The translations under genes and the position numbers were made by a program. The notes under the pieces are model-generated. The model was not told the origin of the DNA. It made no database searches and saw only the letters and a program-made list of their open reading frames with translations. DNA of 11,957 nt from Desulfocapsa sp. GTDB taxonomy: Bacteria > Desulfobacterota > Desulfobulbia > Desulfobulbales > Desulfocapsaceae. The first letter of the stretch is position 1; each line of letters starts with the position of its first letter. The stretch is from NCBI GenBank assembly GCA_029942265.1, contig JAOZTO010000033.1, positions 1-11,957 of the forward strand. Direction: 5' to 3'. Positions 6,746 through 11,957 of this stretch are shown piece after piece.

Positions 6746-7789
6746 ATGCTCTTAATACAGACAAAAAACCTCTTTACCGTAGGCATTCTTTTCGTTGTCC
6801 TTTTGCTCCCCATGAGCAGTTTTGCTGAAAAGAAAATCCCAGCAGCAGACCGTGTTTATGATGGTCAGAAAATAGATCTATCCCATGAAAAATACACCCT
6901 TCTTTTCCAGGATTTATTAACAGATCAAATTTTCACCCAAGCTGAACTCGATTCACTCTTTAAGAATGTACGCATAAAAAGAAAAGTACTCGTTCTTATG
7001 GACAAGCAATGGGAAGCCAAACCATACTACGAATACCGACCTCGCTTTATTACTCGTTCAGTCATAAAAAAAGCAAAAAAGAAACTCAAACAGTATAAAG
7101 AAATTCTTGATCGTATTGAGCTAGAGCTTGGTGTTAATCGAGAAGTAATCATTGCCATTTGGGGAATTGAATCTAGGTTTGGAAAGAACAGTGGCAGTTT
7201 CAATGTGTTCCAGACCTTAAACACTCTCTTTGATGCCTACCCGCGTCGGTCTGATTTCTTCCGTAAACAGCTCGTTGCCTTTCTGTTACTCTGTAAAGAA
7301 AATAATTACGATCCCCTTACTATCAAGGGTTCTTACGCAGGTGCCTTTGGCCAGACCCAATTTATCCCCACAAGCTTTCGTGAATACGCTGTGAGCTTTG
7401 ATGGTGACGAACGTCGTGATGTTTTTGGATCAACAAATGATATTCTCGCATCAATTGCCAACTATCTCCGTCGCTTCCATTGGACACTCGATGCGCCTAT
7501 CTATGCAGACATCGGACACACTCTTAAAGGGCCTGATGTTATTAAAGCAAACAAAGCAGGAAGGAAGGGACTTGTGGATCGTCTTATTGTAGAACGGGAA
7601 CAGGATATTTCACTTCCTGTCTCTCCTGAAAAACGCCCACTCACCATTGTAGGTCTTGAAATTGATCCAAAACGAGGTGGTGGTAAACGCTACGTTGCCG
7701 GGTACCCAAACTTTCAGGCCATCACCGAGTGGAACCACTCCAACCGATACGCCATGGCAGTTACTGAACTTGCCGAGGCCATCCAATAG
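6746..7789 (+). CDS. mltB: MltB-like membrane-bound or periplasmic lytic murein transglycosylase
   Basis: Cleaves the MurNAc-GlcNAc bond of peptidoglycan, leaving 1,6-anhydroMurNAc; 347 aa, close to E. coli MltB. Signal peptide at about 1-27 (SSFA before EKK). There is no lipobox cysteine, unlike E. coli MltB, so a soluble periplasmic enzyme is expected. The SLT_2-type domain shows IWGIESRFG with catalytic E142, GSYAGAFGQTQFIPTSF (195-211), a D-F-S-D segment at about 225-232, ANYLRRFHW, and a C-terminal segment ending in NRYAMAVTELAEAI. The start ATG is 3 bp after the DHH gene's stop codon, and its AGGT ribosome binding site overlaps that stop, so translation is probably coupled. It is followed after 10 bp by a second, unrelated lytic transglycosylase gene. 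Confidence 0.92.
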   Translation: MLLIQTKNLFTVGILFVVLLLPMSSFAEKKIPAADRVYDGQKIDLSHEKYTLLFQDLLTDQIFTQAELDSLFKNVRIKRKVLVLMDKQWEAKPYYEYRPRFITRSVIKKAKKKLKQYKEILDRIELELGVNREVIIAIWGIESRFGKNSGSFNVFQTLNTLFDAYPRRSDFFRKQLVAFLLLCKENNYDPLTIKGSYAGAFGQTQFIPTSFREYAVSFDGDERRDVFGSTNDILASIANYLRRFHWTLDAPIYADIGHTLKGPDVIKANKAGRKGLVDRLIVEREQDISLPVSPEKRPLTIVGLEIDPKRGGGKRYVAGYPNFQAITEWNHSNRYAMAVTELAEAIQ

Positions 7790-7799
7790 CAGAACGACA

Positions 7800-8981
7800 A
7801 TGAAAAATACACCTGGTTTTTATCTCATACTTGTAGGACTCATCTTACTACTGAATGGTTGTGCAAAATCTCCAATTAACAAACTCACTCGTGAAGCGTT
7901 TCCACAATTTACAGACGACTTACACCTTGAACACCTCCTTACTGGGGCAGTCCGTCATCTCCACTACTTAAACACACTATCAGACAATTCATCGTTTACC
8001 ATCGGAGATGATAGCTATTCTGTTTCCTGGCTCCGTGAATCAATGGATTCATTTATTGATATTCTAAAACAGGATCCAGACACAGATGAACTAGCTCGCA
8101 TTGTGGCCGAAAACTTTAGTATCTACCAAGCAGCTGGAAGAAAAGACTTTCCCAAGGGCGAGATGTTGATCACCGGATATTACGAACCTTTCCTAAAAGG
8201 GAGTCTTACTCCTGACCCACCTTATATCTATCCGCTTTACTCACCGCCTGCATCCTTGGTTCAAACGAAAAAAAATCTAGGTGGCAAGCAAGTTTTTAAA
8301 CGAAAAAACGAACATAACCAACTCGTCCCTTATTGGACCCGTGCGGAGATTGAAGAAAATAATTATGCCGCTGGAAATGAACTGGTTTTTCTTGATAGCC
8401 CTGTGGATGCTTTTATTCTCCACATTCAAGGATCTGGAAAAATTCAACTGCAAGACGGTACGGTACGCTCCATCCACTATGCCGCATCTAACGGGCTTGA
8501 ATATTTTTCCATTGGAAAATTACTGGTAGATCAAAAGAAAATGACGATTGCAGAAGTCTCTATTCCCACCATTCGTCACTATTTACGAGAACACCCGGAA
8601 GAACAGAAGGCAATCCTTAACCACAATATCAAATATATCTTCTTTAACTGGGCGCCAGACGGTGATCCAAGTGGCAGTTTAGGGGAACCACTTGTTGCCG
8701 GACGATCTATTGCTGTTGATCCTGATGTGTTGCCTCAAACTACGCCAGCTTTTCTTATAAGCCGCAAACCTGTTCTCGACAAAACTGGAGCCATCACATC
8801 ATGGGTTCCCATGATGCGATTTGTTTTTCCACAAGACACCGGTTCTGCTATTAAAGGAAGCGGGCGTGCAGATCTGTACTGGGGAAGTAGCAACTATGCC
8901 AAAACAGCTGCTGGAAGTATGAAAGAAAAAGGAACACTCTACTTTCTGGTAAAAAACGGATTTGAAGAATTAGAACCGTAG
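7800..8981 (+). CDS. mltA: MltA-like lipoprotein lytic murein transglycosylase
   Basis: Outer-membrane lipoprotein that cuts peptidoglycan glycan strands with the same chemistry as MltB but an unrelated double-psi beta-barrel fold; 393 aa (E. coli 365). The N-terminus is a lipoprotein signal with lipobox LNGC and lipidated C21; Ala at +2 does not signal inner-membrane retention. The MltA domain includes GEMLITGYYEPFLKGS and a region running on to about 250. The C-terminal 3D domain includes GRSIAVDPDVLP and GSGRADLYWGS with the catalytic Asp at D358, then AAGSMKEKGTLYFLV. The open frame reaches back to 7656 inside mltB, but the lipoprotein signal fixes the start at 7800, 10 bp after the mltB stop. 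No good SD is visible. It is last gene of the operon and meets aroA end to end with 10 bp between stops. Confidence 0.93.
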   Translation: MKNTPGFYLILVGLILLLNGCAKSPINKLTREAFPQFTDDLHLEHLLTGAVRHLHYLNTLSDNSSFTIGDDSYSVSWLRESMDSFIDILKQDPDTDELARIVAENFSIYQAAGRKDFPKGEMLITGYYEPFLKGSLTPDPPYIYPLYSPPASLVQTKKNLGGKQVFKRKNEHNQLVPYWTRAEIEENNYAAGNELVFLDSPVDAFILHIQGSGKIQLQDGTVRSIHYAASNGLEYFSIGKLLVDQKKMTIAEVSIPTIRHYLREHPEEQKAILNHNIKYIFFNWAPDGDPSGSLGEPLVAGRSIAVDPDVLPQTTPAFLISRKPVLDKTGAITSWVPMMRFVFPQDTGSAIKGSGRADLYWGSSNYAKTAAGSMKEKGTLYFLVKNGFEELEP

Positions 8982-8991
8982 ATAAACATTG

Positions 8992-10260
8992 TCAACCAAG
9001 TTTTCCAAAACGTTCCCAAAAATCAGGAAACGATTTAGCCACGCATCCTTCGCCACTGATTTTCACACTTGGAACCCGTAATCCAGCAACAGCAAAGCTC
9101 ATCGCCATTCTATGATCATTATAGGTTTCAATCTCTGCTCCATGCAGACGTGCACCACCATCACCGTGAATTACCATATAGTCATCTCCTTCTTCAACCT
9201 TAGCTCCCATTTTAGCAAGCTCTGTCAATGTTGCGGTGAGACGGTCGCATTCCTTAATTCGAAGATGGGCGATATTGCTAATCACAGTTTTGCCATGAGC
9301 AAATGCCGCAACAACGGCAAGGGTCGGTACAACATCCGGCATATCTCCCATATCCACAGTAATTCCTTCAAGACGATCACAGCCGTTCAAAGTAATTCCA
9401 TTACCATCTTTTGAAACTTCACATCCCATTCTAGCAAGCAAGGGGACAAGACCTGCATCTCCCTGTAAAGAAGGAACCGGCACATTGGAGACAGTCACCT
9501 GACCACCTGTTATGGCAGCAGCAGCCCAAAAATATGAGGCATTGGACGCATCTCCTTCAATCTCATACTCCATCGCCTTGTATGTGCCTTGAGGAATTGT
9601 AAAGGATGTGAATTCTTCATTACATTCCACGCTCACTCCAAAATCTGACATAACCGACAATGTCATAGCTACATAAGGTTTTGAAAATACATCACCAATC
9701 ACTTCAAGTGTCGAAGCTTGTTGAGCATACGGGGCAACAAGCAACAGAGATGAGAGATATTGACTTGATTTTCCTTCTGGGAGGATGGTTGAGCCACCAG
9801 CCAGCCCTTTACTTGTAATTTGAAGAGGAGGGCATCCTGTGCCATTAACAGATAGTATGTCAACGCCCCATCCTTTTAATGCGTCCATAAGAGGTGCAAT
9901 TGGACGTTGCTGCATACGTTCTTCACCATCAATTTTAAAATCACCATGGCCAAGCGCAGCAACTGAAGTGAGAAAACGTGTAGCTGTGCCATTATTTCCA
10001 AGAAAAATATCTTTTGCAGGTGTTGCGAGCACTCCTCCACTCCCGTGAATAGTCCAGACATCTTCCCCACGTTCCATCGTAATCCCCATCTGTTCCAGTG
10101 CCCGTGATGTGTACTGTGTATCCTCACTTGCAAGGGGGCCAACAAGTCTGCTTGATCCCTCAGCCAATGCAGCTGCAATAAGAGCACGTTGAGTCAGACT
10201 TTTTGAACCGGGAACTGTAATTGTTGCATTTATTATTGATACTGGTTTTATTTCTATCAT
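8992..10260 (-). CDS. aroA: 3-phosphoshikimate 1-carboxyvinyltransferase (EPSP synthase)
   Basis: Cytoplasmic enzyme of the shikimate pathway: transfers the enolpyruvyl group of PEP to shikimate 3-phosphate. 422 aa, family-typical. Visible motifs: PGSKS (K20, S21, substrate phosphate), LGNNGTATR (87-95, PEP loop), RMQQRPI, SSQYLS (Q167), PDVVP (D309), RIKECDR (E337, R340) and AKSFPDFW (K409). The PEP loop has the plain G91 class I layout with Asn in place of the common Ala at 90. The start MIEIKPV matches the family. An upstream in-frame ATG (to 10275, 427 aa) has no SD, whereas GAGG lies 3 nt before the chosen ATG, a short spacing, so this choice is likely but not certain. It is third gene of aroD-aroE-aroA, 170 bp after aroE. 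Confidence 0.95.
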   Translation of the reverse strand: MIEIKPVSIINATITVPGSKSLTQRALIAAALAEGSSRLVGPLASEDTQYTSRALEQMGITMERGEDVWTIHGSGGVLATPAKDIFLGNNGTATRFLTSVAALGHGDFKIDGEERMQQRPIAPLMDALKGWGVDILSVNGTGCPPLQITSKGLAGGSTILPEGKSSQYLSSLLLVAPYAQQASTLEVIGDVFSKPYVAMTLSVMSDFGVSVECNEEFTSFTIPQGTYKAMEYEIEGDASNASYFWAAAAITGGQVTVSNVPVPSLQGDAGLVPLLARMGCEVSKDGNGITLNGCDRLEGITVDMGDMPDVVPTLAVVAAFAHGKTVISNIAHLRIKECDRLTATLTELAKMGAKVEEGDDYMVIHGDGGARLHGAEIETYNDHRMAMSFAVAGLRVPSVKISGEGCVAKSFPDFWERFGKLG

Positions 10261-10430
10261 TTTCCTCACTTCCATGTGCAGTATTTAAAATTCAACGGTT
10301 TGCATTTAGTGCCTTACGTCTTAAAAGCTGTCAAAAAAAATAAGAACTGTGAAACAGATTTAAAATCAAATAGTTATGATACCACCAAGGCACTTACTTG
10401 CGGTTTACCGCATTAGTTTGAGTAAACTAC

Positions 10431-11249
10431 TTATCCCGAAGTTTTCAAGGCATCCTTTAGAGCCTCACGCATAACATTTACCGGCGCAGTTTTTTCAGTC
10501 CAGAGTTCAAATTGTGCCACACCTTGGTAAAGCAGCATTTCAAGCCCATTGATGATTGTACATCCCTGCAGTTCTGCATCTTGCAACAATCTGGTTTTTA
10601 CTGGAGCATATACAATATCCATAACCACCTGAAAACTAGAATCGATATCACCTACCATCGGACTTTCTTCCACATTAGGTACCATTCCAACTGATGTTGC
10701 ATTTATCAGAATATCTCCAGTAAGTTGGTCGCTATTGGACAGTGACTGCCAAGGACAACCTAGAGCATCGGCAAGGGCACGTCCACTCTGTTCTGTCCGG
10801 CTGCACAGAACAATCTCTGCCCCTCTTTCAAGCAATCCGAAACCAATGGCTCGCGCAGCACCTCCGGCACCAAGAATCACAGCCTTTGAGCCTTTCAATC
10901 CAATGACTTCTTCCAAAGCACGGGTTGCGCCAAGCCAGTCTGTGTTGAATCCGCTTAGTATCCCATCTGTATTGATCACTGTATTTACAGCGGCAATTTT
11001 TTCAGCCACAGGATCTATACTATCCAGTAAGGCCATTATATCTTCTTTATGTGGGATGGTCACACTTAGCCCACGTATTCCAAGAGCACGAATACCTGTA
11101 ACTGCAGTTGTGATATCAGTTGCACCAAAAGGGAGATATACAGCATTAAGACCAGATGCTACAAAAGCGGCATTATGCATCACTGGGCTGAGAGAATGCG
11201 TCACCGGATTGCCGATTATACCGTATAATGTTGTTTTTCCGTTAATCAT
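10431..11249 (-). CDS. aroE: Shikimate 5-dehydrogenase
   Basis: NADPH-dependent reduction of 3-dehydroshikimate to shikimate in the cytoplasm; 272 aa, normal size. The N-terminal substrate domain has GNPVTHSLSP (S19, S21), VTIPHKE with catalytic K68, AVNTV (N89) and GFNTDWLGA with D104. The Rossmann domain has GAGGAARA (127-134). The adenosine-phosphate position reads SRT at 150-152, where NRT is common. NATSVGM (about 183-189) and GLEMLLYQGVAQF with Q242 complete the active site. The ATG is 6 bp after the aroD stop. Its SD-like AGGA lies inside the end of aroD, 12 nt upstream, a long spacing, so reinitiation after aroD is likely. The step is between those of AroD and the shikimate kinase, which is not in this window. 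Confidence 0.95.
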   Translation of the reverse strand: MINGKTTLYGIIGNPVTHSLSPVMHNAAFVASGLNAVYLPFGATDITTAVTGIRALGIRGLSVTIPHKEDIMALLDSIDPVAEKIAAVNTVINTDGILSGFNTDWLGATRALEEVIGLKGSKAVILGAGGAARAIGFGLLERGAEIVLCSRTEQSGRALADALGCPWQSLSNSDQLTGDILINATSVGMVPNVEESPMVGDIDSSFQVVMDIVYAPVKTRLLQDAELQGCTIINGLEMLLYQGVAQFELWTEKTAPVNVMREALKDALKTSG

Positions 11250-11255
11250 TGTTTG

Positions 11256-11945
11256 TTATTTTCCTATTGACGACTGTATCTCACGCAATGCCGATACCGA
11301 TAATTGACCAGGGGCTGTCGCCTCTTCTTCATTTGCTGCACAATATGTCATATAACCACCAAGATGGCAGGTGGCAATCCGGCTCATGACTCCGGCCTCG
11401 CCCATGCAGAAAGCAATCAGTGGAAAATTCAGTTTTTCTGCGGCTTCCTGTAGTTGCAATACCCTTAAAACATCGCTTGGAGCATGGGCAATACTGATTA
11501 TTTTTCCAACATCTGCGCCCATATCTTTCATCATGTTCATATGTCCTGTAAGCTCTTTCTCAGACGGTGTATTCTCAAAATTATGCCAGGATAAGATGAG
11601 TTTTGTCTGACTCAGCTGTAGAGCGTCCCTGATTTTTTTGTGGGAATCATCAGGAGCAAGCAGTTCAAGATCAACATAGGCCGTATTTTCTGCCACAGCC
11701 TCTGTTAATACTCCGATGCGTTCCTCTTCACTGCCTGTAAACTTTCCACCTTCCCATACAGGGCGATTGGTAAACAGAAGTGGTATCTGCAGAGAAGTTA
11801 TAAAAGGAGATACTGTAGCTACATCAAGATAATCAAGCCTGATTTCAAGGACATCAGCTTGTGCCTTGACAGAATCAGCCACGGCAAGAGCATCATCAAT
11901 GGTTCTACGGCCAATGGAAACACAGATACGGGAATGGGAGTTCAT
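11256..11945 (-). CDS. aroD: Type I 3-dehydroquinate dehydratase
   Basis: Dehydrates 3-dehydroquinate to 3-dehydroshikimate through a Schiff base on Lys, in the cytoplasm. 229 aa, near the family length of about 225-250. Visible: EIRLDYL (E34, R36), NRPVWEGG with E65, SWHNFENTP with catalytic H121, DVGKII with the Schiff-base K148 (27 residues after the His, as in the Salmonella enzyme), MGEAGVMSR (R189) and PGQLSV (Q214). The ATG is 12 bp from the window edge and no clear SD precedes it in the bases available, so the start is slightly uncertain. It may be coupled to a gene beyond the window. Type I enzymes are unrelated to the AroQ (type II) family. It is the first aro gene visible in a leftward operon. 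Confidence 0.94.
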   Translation of the reverse strand: MNSHSRICVSIGRRTIDDALAVADSVKAQADVLEIRLDYLDVATVSPFITSLQIPLLFTNRPVWEGGKFTGSEEERIGVLTEAVAENTAYVDLELLAPDDSHKKIRDALQLSQTKLILSWHNFENTPSEKELTGHMNMMKDMGADVGKIISIAHAPSDVLRVLQLQEAAEKLNFPLIAFCMGEAGVMSRIATCHLGGYMTYCAANEEEATAPGQLSVSALREIQSSIGK

Positions 11946-11957
11946 AGGTCTGTTTTT

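Noticed and set aside
7656..7799. N-terminal extension of the mltA frame by 48 codons
   Set aside because: It overlaps the mltB 3' end, and the lipoprotein signal peptide begins at 7800.
8951..8979. Possible aroA terminator (ACGG/CCGT then T6 on the minus strand)
   Set aside because: Only four continuous base pairs with a long loop, inside the mltA coding sequence; too weak to call.
10333..10357. Possible terminator after aroE (CTGT/ACAG, then T8 on the minus strand)
   Set aside because: Four-bp stem and 6 nt between the stem and the T run; unlikely to terminate, and aroA lies downstream.

Overview
The window looks like a chromosomal segment of a Gram-negative bacterium. It encodes an LPS outer-membrane assembly protein (LptD), a periplasmic lytic transglycosylase and a lipoprotein lytic transglycosylase. 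The moderate-to-low GC, the style of the proteins (type I AroD, a two-cysteine LptD, an RNase E/G with an N-terminal rather than C-terminal tail) and the gene mix remind me of sulfate-reducing Desulfobacterota, perhaps Desulfobulbales. That placement is an impression from protein character; no rRNA or marker here fixes it.

Layout. (1) Positions 1-466 are the C-terminal catalytic part of a tyrosine recombinase, broken by a one-base frameshift near a C run at 69-72. It points at the 3' end of a tRNA-Arg(ACG) gene (555-631, minus) with a terminator hairpin between them. This is the usual geometry of the integrase end of an element inserted in a tRNA gene, so the element should extend leftwards out of the window. 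(2) An RNase E/G family gene (672-2685, minus) lies 38 bp upstream of the tRNA in the direction of transcription. The tRNA has its own good sigma70-type promoter overlapping the RNase stop codon. (3) A 762-bp divergent intergenic region (2686-3447) holds a compact promoter plus hairpin leader for the RNase gene, a terminator-like dyad, and a promoter for the rightward operon; about 370 bp in its middle show nothing I can assign. (4) A rightward, tightly packed envelope operon, lptD - DHH phosphoesterase - mltB-like - mltA (3448-8981), has gaps of 7, 3 and 10 bp. (5) A leftward shikimate-pathway operon, aroD - aroE - aroA (11945 to 8992), converges on mltA with only 10 bp between the stop codons.

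How the genes work together. The rightward operon joins outer-membrane LPS insertion (LptD) with two unrelated peptidoglycan lytic transglycosylases and a cytoplasmic DHH/DHHA1 protein of unknown substrate, which suggests an envelope-biogenesis unit. The leftward operon supplies three steps of chorismate synthesis: 3-dehydroquinate dehydratase, shikimate dehydrogenase and EPSP synthase. The RNase E/G gene has an unusual leader in which one hairpin arm could pair either with its partner or with the ribosome binding site. This is the most interesting small-scale signal in the window.

I see no CRISPR array, complete insertion sequence, toxin-antitoxin pair or obvious new multi-gene defence system. 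Most of the window is ordinary core genome; the points of interest are the element/tRNA junction, the RNase leader and the envelope operon.
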